In this document: positions 36,611 to 46,224 of the stretch, in pieces
How the letters are laid out: each line of letters starts with the position of its first letter
Numbering within the stretch: position 1 is the first letter of the stretch
Assembly: GCA_963696325.1 (NCBI GenBank)
Contig: CAVOJV010000053.1
Location: forward strand, 50,734-114,733
Source: CAVOJV01 sp963696325
GTDB lineage: Bacteria; Pseudomonadota; Gammaproteobacteria; Competibacterales; Competibacteraceae
Reading direction: 5' to 3'
DNA: 64,000 nucleotides
Position numbers and translations under genes: made by a program
Notes under the pieces: model-generated
The model's input: only the letters and a program-made list of their open reading frames with translations
What the model was told of the DNA's origin: nothing
Databases searched by the model: none

Positions 36611-37489
36611 ATGCTGCGCTACCACATGCCTTTGTACCGCCCCCCTTCCGAGGGCGACAATCTGATCATCCAGGTTTCTCTGGGCTGCAGCTTTAACCGA
36701 TGCAGCTTCTGCTCCATGTACCGCGGTAAGGAATTTTCCCTGCGCCCTCTGGAAGCAGTGCTTGCCGAAATCAACCACATGGGCCGGACTTGTCCGGGGG
36801 TGCGACGGGTGTTCCTGGCGGACGGTGATGCCCTGGTGGCACCCACCGAGCACCTCATCGCCATCCTATCCGCCTTGCAGGAGGCATTCCCTGGCCTGGA
36901 ACGGGTCTCGAGCTACGCCCTGCCGGCCAACCTGATGAAAAAATCCGCAACGGATCTGACTCTGCTGCGGGAACAGAAACTCACGCTGATCTATTACGGA
37001 ATCGAGTCCGGTTCGGCGGACCTGCTGAAACGTATTACCAAAGGCGCCACGCCCCGCTCCATGCGCGAGGGTCTAACCAAGGCCAAACAGGCAGGCCTGC
37101 AAATCTCAGCCACGGTCATCCTGGGTCTCGGCGGCCAGACGCATTGGCAAGCACACATCGATGCCACGGCGGACCTTGTCAACCAGGTGGAACTGGATTA
37201 TCTCTCCACCCTCCAACTCGGGCTAGAGCCCAGCATTCGCGAGGAGTTTTACCAAAAATTCCGAGAACCCTTTTTGCCGCAGGACGATTTCGGCATCCTT
37301 GCCGAACAGGCTCGGTTGGTGGAGCGCCTGGAACCGCTGGCTCCGCTAATCTTTCGCTCCAACCACGCCTCCAATGCCCTGGCCCTGGCCGGAACCCTGC
37401 CGCGGGATAAAGAGCGGCTGTTGGCCGCGCTGGCCAGCGCCCTAGCCGGTCAAGTCGGATTGCGACCAGCCTGGATGCGTGGTTACTGA
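36611..37489 (+). CDS. Radical SAM protein of unknown function
   Basis: A 292-residue radical SAM enzyme. The cluster cysteines are in SLGCSFNRCSFCSMYRG (CX4CX2C), followed by YYGIESGSADLLKRI and ATVILGLGGQTHW. It belongs to the Elp3/MiaB-like class I fold without TRAM or SPASM regions. Its end overlaps the end of the Rsd-like gene by 7 bases, convergent. Function cannot be inferred. Confidence 0.8.
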   Translation: MLRYHMPLYRPPSEGDNLIIQVSLGCSFNRCSFCSMYRGKEFSLRPLEAVLAEINHMGRTCPGVRRVFLADGDALVAPTEHLIAILSALQEAFPGLERVSSYALPANLMKKSATDLTLLREQKLTLIYYGIESGSADLLKRITKGATPRSMREGLTKAKQAGLQISATVILGLGGQTHWQAHIDATADLVNQVELDYLSTLQLGLEPSIREEFYQKFREPFLPQDDFGILAEQARLVERLEPLAPLIFRSNHASNALALAGTLPRDKERLLAALASALAGQVGLRPAWMRGY

Positions 37490-37959
37490 ACAGAATCCAG
37501 TACCGGCGATTGCATGGCGGCAATCAGGCGGTCTTCCAGTTCGATGCGGGTCGCCACTTGCTCACCCAATTTGGAAAGATCGGCGTATAAGGTATCCAGG
37601 GACTGGGAGTGCGCCTTCCGGTCATAGCGATCGTTAAAATTGAGCGCGGCCTGGGTAGTATTGGTGATACGGGAGTAAAGTTCCCTGGCCAGGCGCTTGA
37701 CCCGGCGGCACTGCTCGCTGTCCTTGGTGTTGTTCTCGAAGCATTGATAGACCTCGAAATGCCCGAGCGCTACGTAGTCCACCAGCACCTGGCAAAACTG
37801 TTGCAGCATTGGCTGCACCGGCACGACCGGGTTGTAGGACTTCATCTCCACCAGGCGCTGTAACAGAACCAACACTTCCTGGCGCTCCACCAACAGCTTA
37901 GCGATCAAGTCCGGCGTGGCCTTGCTATGGATATGGTCAGGTTGAGCTTCAGTCATCAT
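37483..37959 (-). CDS. rsd: Rsd/AlgQ anti-sigma-70 family regulator
   Basis: A 158-residue helical protein: QQFCQVLVDYVALGHFEVYQ and the Rsd-like C-terminal helix ATRIELEDRLI. Rsd sequesters sigma-70 in stationary phase; AlgQ in Pseudomonas affects alginate. The family is confined to Gammaproteobacteria, supporting the host assignment for this arm. Confidence 0.85.
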   Translation of the reverse strand: MMTEAQPDHIHSKATPDLIAKLLVERQEVLVLLQRLVEMKSYNPVVPVQPMLQQFCQVLVDYVALGHFEVYQCFENNTKDSEQCRRVKRLARELYSRITNTTQAALNFNDRYDRKAHSQSLDTLYADLSKLGEQVATRIELEDRLIAAMQSPVLDSVQ

Positions 37960-38125
37960 CCAGGTTTCCTCCTGCTGCCTTATTAATATGGACTTTTTTA
38001 AGCAATTAACATGACAGTATCCTCCCTGATTGCTACGTCATCAATCATTCGATCAAGTTTATACCGGTAACAAATTGATAATAATAAATTTTATAACTTT
38101 ATCACGCCTTGCATTGGGATGGCGA

Positions 38126-38845
38126 CTACGGCTTGCGTTTCGGCGGCGGACGCCAGGGTTGGCCTATGTCAGGATTAATCGCTTTCTGGGCCACCGCCTC
38201 GCGCAGATAGACGGGCAATGCCTGCTCGGCTGCCACCGCCTCGCCTCGCGCGCAGGCGAGCGCGCCCAACAGGACAATGTCTCTGGCCCACGGATAGCAA
38301 TCGCCCCGCCAGTCCTTGACACCCAGCAACCGCATAGCGTCAGCATGAGCGGCCCAACCGCTGCCGGCGCCGAACCATTCACCTCCACCGGCAAGCGTCA
38401 CCGCGGCGGGCGGGCACACCCGCTCCTGGCCAAGCAGTACCACCCCGCCGTCCGGAGTAGCCTGGTAGTTTCCCCAGTACACCTCATCCATGCGCGCATC
38501 GATGGCCACCGCCACCCGCTTGACCCCATGTTCATGCAGGGTGGCGTGGGCGATGGCGGCCAGCGTGGAGATCGGTGCTACCGGCAGATCGGCGGCAAAA
38601 GCGATGCCCTGCACCACGCCGGTAGCGATACGCACCCCCGTGAAAGCCCCTGGGCCGCGGCCGAACGCTATGGCATCCAGTTGTGTAGCGGCCATGCCCG
38701 CCTCCGCCATGACCGCGGCGATCATGGCCATGATCAGGTCGGCGTGGCGGCGCGGAGCCAAAGCGCGACGTTCGATGATGTCGCCAGCGCTCAGCAACGC
38801 TGCCGAGCAGGCTTCGGTAGACGTATCCAGAGCGAGAATGTTCAC
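38126..38845 (-). CDS. tsaB: tRNA threonylcarbamoyladenosine modification protein TsaB
   Basis: Partner of TsaD in t6A tRNA modification. The 239-residue protein starts at a GTG (NILALDTSTEACSAALL follows) and has FGRGPGAFTGVRIATGVVQG. I chose GTG at 38845 because the family begins exactly there; the longer ATG-started frame to 39001 overlaps the helicase gene. Ends with a basic PPPKRKP tail. Confidence 0.92.
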   Translation of the reverse strand: MNILALDTSTEACSAALLSAGDIIERRALAPRRHADLIMAMIAAVMAEAGMAATQLDAIAFGRGPGAFTGVRIATGVVQGIAFAADLPVAPISTLAAIAHATLHEHGVKRVAVAIDARMDEVYWGNYQATPDGGVVLLGQERVCPPAAVTLAGGGEWFGAGSGWAAHADAMRLLGVKDWRGDCYPWARDIVLLGALACARGEAVAAEQALPVYLREAVAQKAINPDIGQPWRPPPKRKP

Positions 38846-38873
38846 GACGACGCTCAGACTCCCAGCATAAAAG

Positions 38874-40804
38874 TCATGACGATGGGCACCCCTCGGCCGC
38901 GAAGAAGCGCTGCACCTGCTCGATCCGGCGGGTACGGGCCATGGGCGGCAGGCTGTCCAGGAATACCCGTCCGTAGGATCTGGAGAGCAGGCGCGGATCA
39001 CACAGCATCAACACTCCCCGGTCATGCACGTCCCGGATCAGGCGCCCTGCCCCCTGTTTTAGGGTGATGACGGCATGCGGGATCTGGTAGGCCAGGAAAG
39101 GATCATCGCCCCGGCGCCTGATCGCCTCGATGCGGCCCTGCAGAACCGGATCGCCGGGCGCTGCAAAAGGCAATTTATCGATGATGACGCAAGAGAGTGC
39201 CTCGCCACGGACATCCACCCCTTCCCAGAAACTGGCGGTGCCCAGCAGCACGGCATTGCCGAGCTCCCGAAAGCGAATCAGCAGTTGCCCCCGGGCAGGC
39301 TGCCTTGAATCAGCAGCGGATAATCCAACCGTCCCGCCAAGCCCGCAGCGGCTTCCCGCAAAGCCCGATAGCTGGTGAACAGCAAAAAAGCGCGGCCTCG
39401 GCTCGCCGCCAGCACCGGCAGGACAGCCTCTACCAGCGCTTCGGTGTAGCGCGGTGAAGCCGGTTCCGGTAGCTGCGGGGGATGGTACAGCAAGGCGTTG
39501 CGGGAAAAATCGAAGGGACTGTCCAGGCGCAGGGTGGTGGGCTCATCCAGACCCAGGCGCGTCGCGAAGTGTGCAAAATCATCCCCTACCGCCAGCGTGG
39601 CCGAGGTAAACACCCACGCGCTCTCGTACAGCGCCATGCGCTCATGAAAGGTACTCGCGATTTCCAGCGGGGTAAGGCTAAGCGTAAAGCCGCGGGCGCG
39701 GGTCTCAAACCAGTGGATACTCTCCTCCCCCGCTGTCTCGGTAAGGCATGCCAGGCGCGTGGCCAGATCAACACTGCGCTTGTAGCAATTTTCCAACCCT
39801 TTACCGCGCACCGAAGCCTCCTGCAAGACCGGGCGCAGTTTTTCGATAACCCCCTGCAAGCCTTCGATGGCAGCTATGACTTCGGGCTGTTCGGACACCG
39901 CCCGCCAGGGCGCCCGGCGCGATTCGTTGCCCAGGGCCAGGCGCAACTCGGCGACGGCCTGCTCCAGGCGTCGGCCGTATTCCGTCAAGGCTGCGGCGTC
40001 GGGAGCGTCCCGACGCTGCTCCACGGCTGTATCCCTGGCCAGTTCGATGAACTGGCGGCTGCTCAAGGACAGGCCAAAGAAATGGCTGGCCACGTCCGGC
40101 AATTGATGTGCCTCATCCAATATGAAGGCATCGGCGCCCGGCAGCAATTCGGCGAAGGCTGCCTCCTTGATGGCCATGTCGGCGAAAAACAGATGATGAT
40201 TGATCACCAGGATATCGGCTTCATGCGCCTCCCGGCGAGCCTTCGCCAGATGGCATGCTTGAAAACAGGGACAGCTCTGGCCGAGGCAGTTATCCACCGT
40301 GGAAGTGACTTGGGGCCAGATCGGGGAGTCCTCCGCTACTTCGCTCACCTCGGCGATGTCCCCGCGGCGAGTACGTCCGGCCCAAGCGCGAATCTTGGCA
40401 AAATCGGCGGCCTGCTCGCGACTGAGCCAGCGGCCGTCCGCCTCCGCCACCGCTAGCCGGTGCAAGCACAGATAATTGGCCCGTCCCTTCAGCATGGCTA
40501 TCCGCCCCGCCACGCCCAGCGCTCGGCGCACCACCGGCAGGTCTTGACAATAGAGCTGGTCCTGGAGATTGCGGGTACCGGTGGAGATGATAACCCGGCC
40601 ACCGGACAGCAAGGCCGGTACCAGATAGGCGAAAGTCTTGCCAGTACCGGTTCCCGCCTCGGCCAGCAATACCCGGTTGTCACGCAACGCGCTAGCCACC
40701 GCCACCGCCATGGCCTGTTGTTGAGAACGGGGCGCGAAACCCGGGATATGGCGGGCTAGAGGGCCATCCGGTCCCAGTAGCTCAGCCGCTTCCACCGGAC
40801 CCAT
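38874..40804 (-). pseudogene. YoaA/DinG-type iron-sulfur DNA helicase, frameshifted
   Basis: SF2 XPD-like helicase. Walker A is AEAGTGTGKTFAYL, the cluster cysteines are in CLGQSCPCFQAC, and the DEAH box is FILDEAHQLPD. The reading ends early at LPGGNC near 39,278, but the rest continues in another frame from LLIRFRELG (before 39,251) through GTASFWEGVDVRG to QGAGRLIRD and a stop at 38874. One missing G in a run of five near 39,290 explains it. Corrected length about 643, normal for YoaA. Likely intact in the organism. Confidence 0.85.
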
Positions 40805-40825
40805 CCAGGTACGCTGGCGCTCTCC

Positions 40826-41569
40826 CTATCGGCGCTCCAGAACAACCGCCTGGGCCTGGGCGGCATCGGCGCCAGACGCGTTGCCCGTGGCGCGCCGGGC
40901 ATAACTGATCAGGCGCCAGTTGCGAGCGCGCAGGGCATTATCTTTACCAGCCAGACTGTTGGATTTGGTCGCCATGGACTCGGCTTCCGGGTAATTGTGC
41001 TGATGCAGGCGGATCTGCCCCAGATCATGCCAGATACCGGCGTTTCTAGGCTCGATGCGCAGGGCGCGTTCCAGAGAGGCGGCAGCTTTGTCCAGCTCGC
41101 CGGCGCCAACATACTTGGCGGCGCTATCCAATAGGGCGACCACAGCCTGATTGCCCTGCCGGGAAATCTCCGCGGGCGGCGGCGGGGTAGCGGGCGCCCC
41201 CGGCGCCGCCGTGGGTGGCGGAGCTGGCGGGGAGATAGCCGGTGGAACCTGGACCGGTGAGGTCGTTGCGACCGGTGGCACCGATCCCGGCGGGGTAGCG
41301 TACGCATTCTCCGGCGTTACTGGCTGGGTCGAGTATTCCTGCGAACGGAGCGGCTCAGAGCGGGGCAGCGGTTGCACCTGCGGCTGTTGGGAAGCGGGAA
41401 GCGGGGTTGCCACGGGTGCCGACAACGGCTGCTGGGGTGCCGGCGCCGGGCGGATGCTGCGATCGACCACGGGGGCTCCCGCGTAGGGACCTGGCGACGC
41501 CGCGCAACCACCCAGCCAGAGCAGGATAGGGGTGAGCACGAAAAACTCATAGCGGAGTGTTTTAATCAT
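40826..41569 (-). CDS. Proline-rich TPR lipoprotein
   Basis: A 247-residue lipoprotein: lipobox LLWLGGC at residue 22, a Pro/Ala/Gln-rich linker (about 30-135), then two or three TPR units (AAASLERALRIEPRNAGIWH). It starts within the PBP1B stop (ATGA), so the two are co-translated. A partner or activator of PBP1B, by analogy with LpoB, is an attractive idea but only from position. Confidence 0.75.
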   Translation of the reverse strand: MIKTLRYEFFVLTPILLWLGGCAASPGPYAGAPVVDRSIRPAPAPQQPLSAPVATPLPASQQPQVQPLPRSEPLRSQEYSTQPVTPENAYATPPGSVPPVATTSPVQVPPAISPPAPPPTAAPGAPATPPPPAEISRQGNQAVVALLDSAAKYVGAGELDKAAASLERALRIEPRNAGIWHDLGQIRLHQHNYPEAESMATKSNSLAGKDNALRARNWRLISYARRATGNASGADAAQAQAVVLERR

Positions 41570-43755
41570 TTCAGTAACCTTTTGAAGAAATCGCTGATGG
41601 GATCAGATTCGGGCGCGGACGGAGACGACGCGGATTGATGCGGCGCGGGTTGTCGGCTACCGACAGCCTCGGACTCCGCACCATCCTGGGTTACCCCGCC
41701 ATCCGGGCCAATGTCGCCGCGGTTACTGTACAATAACTCGGCGCCGCAACTAGAGGTCGCACGCGGCGCCGACCCCTCCAGGAAGGGCAATGATTGCGCG
41801 CCACCACAGCTTCGGGAGGCACGCAATCCGCTGCGCGGATCAATCGATACCTCTTGTATGCTTGGTGGCGGCACCAAATCCAGAGGTTCCAAATACAAAT
41901 TATCCATTATCTCTATCCAAACAGGCAATGCGCCGTTGGCCCCACTGAGTCCCGTCGGGTTATTGTCATCCCGACCCAGCCAAACGACAGTCATCTTATC
42001 GCCGCTAAAACCGGCGAACCAGCTATCACGGTAGTCATCGGTAGTGCCTGTTTTGCCGGCGATGCCCATGGTGGCGGGAATTTTTTGACCCATGGCCTTG
42101 GCCGTACCTGCCTGTATCACCCGCTGCATAGCCTTGGTGATCAGGTAAGCAGGGCCCGGTTCAATCGCTTTGTCCACCTTCAGGGGATATCGCTGCAAAG
42201 GCTGGCCAGTAGCCGTAGTGACCTCCCGAATGGCCCGCAACGGCATCCGAAAACCACCACTGGCCAAGGTTTGATACATTTGGGCGATTTCCAGAGGCGC
42301 CAGATCCACAGCGCCCAGCAGCAGCGACGGATAGGGGTGCAACTCGCGGGTCATCCCCAACCGATGCAAGGTCTTAATCACCTGTATCACGTCCAGATCC
42401 AGACCGAGCCGGGCCGTGGCGATATTGTAAGAATGCGCCAGGGCATCTTGCAGCATGACGCGGCCATGGTGGCGCTTGTCATAATTGATTGGCGACCAAC
42501 GACCACTGCTATCCGTGTAGACAACCGGCGTGGAATCATCCAGTAGCGTGGCCAGCGTGTAGCGTTCAGGGTACTCCAAGGCCGTCAAATAGACCGCGGG
42601 CTTGAGCAGGGAACCAGCCGGGCGCTTGGCGTCCAGCACCCGGTTGAAACCAGCCAGGCGCGCATCGCGGCCCCCGACCAAGGCCAGCACTTCGCCATTC
42701 TGGGTGTTGGTGACGATGGTTGCACCCTGCAATTTATACGCGCCGATACGGAATTTCTTCTCCAGCCCTGGCAGCTTGTCGACAAGCGCTTGCTCTGCCA
42801 CGGCCTGCACCGAGGGGTCTAGGGTAGTGAAAATCTTCAAACCTTCGGAGGTGAGGTCCTCTTCCCGGTAATCTTCCCGCAATTGGCGCCTCACCAAGTC
42901 CAAAAATGCGGGGTAGCGGGTGATGCCGCCGGAGGCCTTGGGCGCCACACCCAGCGCCTGTTCCTTGGCGATGGTGGCATCCTCCATGCTAATCAACCCC
43001 TGTTCAACCATCACATCCAACACCAGAGTGCGGCGTTCCTTGGCCCGCTCCGGATAGCGACGCGGATCGTAATAGGACGGCCCCCGGATCAGGCCAATCA
43101 GCAACGCCGCATGATGCAGGTCGAGTTCCGCCAGAGGGCGGTCGAAGTAGAATTGGCTGGCCAACCCCAGACCATGAATGGCGCGGTTGCCATCTTGCCC
43201 GAGATAGACCTCATTGCTGTAGGCTTCCAGGATCTCATCCTTGCCGTAATGCCATTCAACTAGCACGGCCATCAGCATTTCGTTGAGCTTGCGGGTTACG
43301 GTACGCTCATTGCTGAGGAAAAAATTTTTCACCAACTGCTGAGTCAGGGTACTACCACCTTGTACGGTGCGCCCGGCCTTGAGATTGGCGAGCAGGGCTC
43401 GGGAAATACCCTTGAGGTCCACACCAAAATGCTCGTAAAAAGAGCGGTCTTCTACCGCCGTCAGCGTATCCACCAGCACGGGCGGGATCTCCTCGCGTTT
43501 GACGAGGATACGGTCTTCGCTATGCGCCGGGTAGATACCGGCGATCTCGGCGGGCTCCAGACGCAGCAGACCGGGAGTTTCCTGGTCGTCCAGGCTTTTC
43601 AACTCCACCAAGGTATTGTCTTTGAAGGCTACGCGCACCCGCCGCGCGGCCTCGCTCCCGTCCCAGAAAGTGAACTCGCGGGTCAGTAATTCGAACGCTT
43701 CGCCATTTTGGGTATAGGTACCCGCACCTTCCAACTGTGGTAACACCCCACGCTC
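41566..43755 (-). CDS. mrcB: Penicillin-binding protein 1B, N-terminus missing and fused upstream
   Basis: Bifunctional peptidoglycan synthase. The UB2H-like start (EGAGTYTQNGEAFELLTREF), glycosyltransferase motifs EDRSFYEHFGVD and GGSTLTQQLVKN, and transpeptidase motifs SLLKP, SYN and KTGTT are intact, ending in SDFFKRLLK. The cytoplasmic tail and membrane anchor (about 100-130 residues) are absent: at about 43,755 the open frame runs without interruption into a nucleotidyltransferase sequence. Without the anchor it should not work. See the fusion finding. Confidence 0.85.
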   Translation of the reverse strand, partial: ERGVLPQLEGAGTYTQNGEAFELLTREFTFWDGSEAARRVRVAFKDNTLVELKSLDDQETPGLLRLEPAEIAGIYPAHSEDRILVKREEIPPVLVDTLTAVEDRSFYEHFGVDLKGISRALLANLKAGRTVQGGSTLTQQLVKNFFLSNERTVTRKLNEMLMAVLVEWHYGKDEILEAYSNEVYLGQDGNRAIHGLGLASQFYFDRPLAELDLHHAALLIGLIRGPSYYDPRRYPERAKERRTLVLDVMVEQGLISMEDATIAKEQALGVAPKASGGITRYPAFLDLVRRQLREDYREEDLTSEGLKIFTTLDPSVQAVAEQALVDKLPGLEKKFRIGAYKLQGATIVTNTQNGEVLALVGGRDARLAGFNRVLDAKRPAGSLLKPAVYLTALEYPERYTLATLLDDSTPVVYTDSSGRWSPINYDKRHHGRVMLQDALAHSYNIATARLGLDLDVIQVIKTLHRLGMTRELHPYPSLLLGAVDLAPLEIAQMYQTLASGGFRMPLRAIREVTTATGQPLQRYPLKVDKAIEPGPAYLITKAMQRVIQAGTAKAMGQKIPATMGIAGKTGTTDDYRDSWFAGFSGDKMTVVWLGRDDNNPTGLSGANGALPVWIEIMDNLYLEPLDLVPPPSIQEVSIDPRSGLRASRSCGGAQSLPFLEGSAPRATSSCGAELLYSNRGDIGPDGGVTQDGAESEAVGSRQPAPHQSASSPSAPESDPISDFFKRLLK

Positions 43756-44384
43756 GGCGAGCGCGGCCGTTCCACCGGGATAGCTTCGCAAGCAGAAGTA
43801 GATGTCCCAGGGATCCTTCTCATTCAGGCGGCCCGCCACTGCCATCGCTTTCATGATGATGAACGCCGTCACGTCAACCACATTGATGATCGCCGAGTCC
43901 ATTGGGCCGGCCGGCAGCCGGCCTTCTATGTGGATCTCAGTGGGTTCCGTAAAGGCAAGGTCGCACCCTCTGGCTTTGCGCGGCTGCATGCCGGACACGC
44001 GCTGACTGCGATGCTTGCGCCCCCGGCCGCCATACTCGCCTGCCAGGAAATCCACCGGACGATGATTTCCTGTCCATCCGCTGTCTGCACCCTGCGGAAG
44101 TATTGAAACGGCTGGCTGTCCGGCATCTGATAGTATTCGCGCCCCACCAGCAACTCGTGGATCGTGCGATACCCGGCATCGTCCAAGCTTCGGTGGTTCA
44201 GAGCCAGGTCAACATCCAAACTGCCGACATGGGTAATCTCGGCCTCGGGAAACAGCAGTTCCGGCGCCCAGCCGCCCACCAAGACCACATCCTGCCTGTA
44301 TTCTCCCAAGAGATGGGCCAGCTCGAGCAGGACGGCGCGCGCGGCCTGCACTTCGATCGGAGGGTAATCTCGTAGCGTCACCAT
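43756..44384 (-). pseudogene. AbiEii-like nucleotidyltransferase toxin, frameshifted and 3' fused to mrcB
   Basis: Starts at MVTLRDYPPIEV and has the polymerase-beta motif VLVGGWAPELLF then SLDVDLALNHRSL. The frame breaks near 44,055 (a GG that should be GGG) and continues as DFLAGEYGGRGRKHRSQ and VVDVTAFIIMKAMAVAGRL, DPWDIYFCLRSYPGG. After GGTAALA the sequence turns into PBP1B, so the C-terminus is lost. It overlaps the AbiEi-like gene by 7 bases, the toxin-antitoxin arrangement. Toxins of this group block translation by adding nucleotides to tRNA; whether this one does is unknown. Confidence 0.75.
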
Positions 44385-45433
44385 CGGGGTTTGATCTCCT
44401 GTTCCAGAAGAAAGTGAGCGGCCTCGACACCTCGCTCGTGCACGCTCTGCAAGTCAAGGTATGTCTGGATATCGGAAGTCACTTGAGTGCCGGCAAACTC
44501 TCTTGTTCCGTACCAGACCCCGTCGTCGTAAGGGATCCAGAGGACAAGATTCGCTCCCGTTGGCGCTTCCTTCAGTTGCAGCGACTGGACAAGCTCCTCT
44601 ATTCGCCCTTCTTGCACGTAAGCATAGACACGTTGATAGCGGACGAAGGGCGCATAGCGCGCTGCAGCCGAGAATGCGGCCAAAGCGTGACGGATGCCCA
44701 GCCTCAGACACACAGCAGTCAGGTTCTCTTCCGTCTTTCCCGGTGTCTCCTGAATATAATGTAGGTGTGTCTCGTTTTTCCGGTGACTGTAGCTGCTTAC
44801 CCACTCAGCAAGCAGTTCCGATGGGTTGCTGAGCAGGATGCCTTCTGTGTCTTGCCGGAGCCACTCTCTGTCTGCCAGCAAGCTCTTGACCTTGTGCGCC
44901 TGCCCCAGACTGACTTCCGCCTCATCTGCAAGCGTCTGAAGCTTCCAGGGTCGGCGCGGATCGTTGAGCAGGACACGCAAGATACGAGACGCCTTCGGTG
45001 AGTAGAGGCTGCGCAGATCGCGTTTCTCCGCGAGAGGATTGGGCTTTCCGGTCCGCTCGATATGAACGGTTCCGAAGGTGAGGCGGCAATTGCCCGCGAG
45101 GTCCACATAGCCCACCCCTGCTTCCTGGCATATCGAGGCTGCTGCCGGAGAGACCCACGGTGCGATCAAGATCCCGTATGACCCGGGCAGGGCGCGCTGC
45201 GACCTGAGGAGTTGATTCACGGCATCGCGCGCGAAGCGCGGTTCACCACTGTTCTTGACCTCCACAAGCAGCGCGACGTCCTGATCAGGCAGTCGAAGCC
45301 GTACTTGCCAGTCCCAGCCAATGTCGGCAGATTCCGACCCACGCCGCTCCTCAACTGACTCGACAAACGAGACATCCTTGAGGACCCTTCGCAACGCCTC
45401 AATGGCTTTGTTTTCGAGGTCTCGTTCTTTCAT
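44378..45433 (-). CDS. AbiEi-like antitoxin/regulator with nuclease-like N-terminus
   Basis: A 351-residue protein. Residues 1-120 hold a restriction-endonuclease-like region with LLVEVKNSGEPRF; the middle (about 145-200) is a winged helix, LQTLADEAEVSLGQAHKVKS; the C-terminus is an AbiEi-type region ending in ALL/EQEIKPRW. It would neutralise the downstream nucleotidyltransferase by repressing the operon, as AbiEi does. The consensus promoter and flanking palindromes upstream support autoregulation. Confidence 0.7.
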   Translation of the reverse strand: MKERDLENKAIEALRRVLKDVSFVESVEERRGSESADIGWDWQVRLRLPDQDVALLVEVKNSGEPRFARDAVNQLLRSQRALPGSYGILIAPWVSPAAASICQEAGVGYVDLAGNCRLTFGTVHIERTGKPNPLAEKRDLRSLYSPKASRILRVLLNDPRRPWKLQTLADEAEVSLGQAHKVKSLLADREWLRQDTEGILLSNPSELLAEWVSSYSHRKNETHLHYIQETPGKTEENLTAVCLRLGIRHALAAFSAAARYAPFVRYQRVYAYVQEGRIEELVQSLQLKEAPTGANLVLWIPYDDGVWYGTREFAGTQVTSDIQTYLDLQSVHERGVEAAHFLLEQEIKPRW

Positions 45434-45445
45434 TGGAATGATTCC

Positions 45446-45531
45446 TTTTACCGCATGGTGAAAGGTAGCATAACGCTGAAAGTCGGAAATGTCAATTTCA
45501 TTCTGTGTGATATTTTCACCATTTGGTGAAA
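45446..45531 (-). promoter_or_regulatory. Promoter flanked by two 18-bp operators for the AbiEi-like operon
   Basis: On the minus strand TTGACA (complement of 45,490-45,495), a 17-base spacer and TATGCT (complement of 45,467-45,472) form a near-consensus sigma-70 promoter. A perfect palindrome TTTCACCATTTGGTGAAA lies upstream at 45,514-45,531 and a near copy TTTTACCGCATGGTGAAA downstream at 45,446-45,463, over the start point. This is the layout of a tightly autorepressed toxin-antitoxin operon. Confidence 0.75.
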
Positions 45532-45659
45532 CGATGACAGCTAGTGAATGCTACCATCTCATCCCTTTCCTAATTCATGATATCTCATCGGCATACTTGC
45601 GCCAGTCCTGCTGAAAACGGTACTCGGTTGCTTTGGCGGCAGGATTTCTGAAAACATGA

Positions 45660-45950
45660 ATTCGCCGTCGTTCATTATCCATGGCGTGTTCCACCACGTA
45701 CAGATAGGGCTACGATCCTGGGCATACGGCCGGCCACGCTGGGTTTCCGCAGGGCCAATATCGCACCGCAGTTGGGTTCACTCACCAGCGCCAAAGGTAT
45801 ATTGGTTCATCCTAAAGGGGAGATTCAAGTGGACTTTTCGCGTTATCGATGGGTCACTCAAGGGCCGGGTAATTTTGCCGCCGAGCGTGGAGGGCACCTT
45901 GAGCTATCATGGGCAAGTACAACCTCTTTACGCCGGCGAACAAGAAATCG
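45660..45950 (+). pseudogene. GH78 alpha-L-rhamnosidase, C-terminal remnant
   Basis: In frame 1 from 45,715 the translation reads ILGIRPATLGFRRANIAPQL and then GSLTSAKGILVHPKGEIQV; from about 45,870 the continuation RVILPPSVEGTLSYHGQ is in another frame. This is the pattern of the C-terminal beta-sandwich of GH78 rhamnosidases. The catalytic part is absent and no start exists. Confidence 0.5.
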
Positions 45951-45959
45951 TATTGGGCA

Positions 45960-46202
45960 AGAATGGACCCCATCGCGCTGAAGCGGGAGTTCGGCAAGGA
46001 CCTGGTGTTGCACGGCGGGATCAACGCGGTGCTGTGGGATGATCCGGCGCTCGTCCGGCCTGAGATGGAACGATTGGTGCCGGCCCTGAAGGAATCGGGC
46101 GGCTACATCTTCTCCTCCGACCACTCGGTGCCGTCCAGCGTCAGCCTCGAAGCCTTTCGCAAGATCGTCGAAATGGCGAAGCATCTTGGCTCGTACCAGT
46201 AA
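45960..46202 (+). pseudogene. URO-D superfamily methyltransferase, C-terminal remnant
   Basis: MDPIALKREFGKDLVLHGG, NAVLWDDPALVRPEMERLVP and GGYIFSSDHSVPSSVSLE form the last third of a uroporphyrinogen-decarboxylase-superfamily protein (MtaA-like methyltransferases and relatives). The N-terminal two thirds are missing; the frame opens at 45,909 after the rhamnosidase remnant. It precedes another member of the same family by 22 bases. Confidence 0.65.
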
Positions 46203-46224
46203 CAGCCTGCCGGAGAAATTCAGC

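Noticed and set aside
39482..40456. 324-codon plus-strand frame opposite the YoaA-like helicase
   Set aside because: Antisense shadow; Walker, DEAH and cluster motifs define the minus-strand gene.
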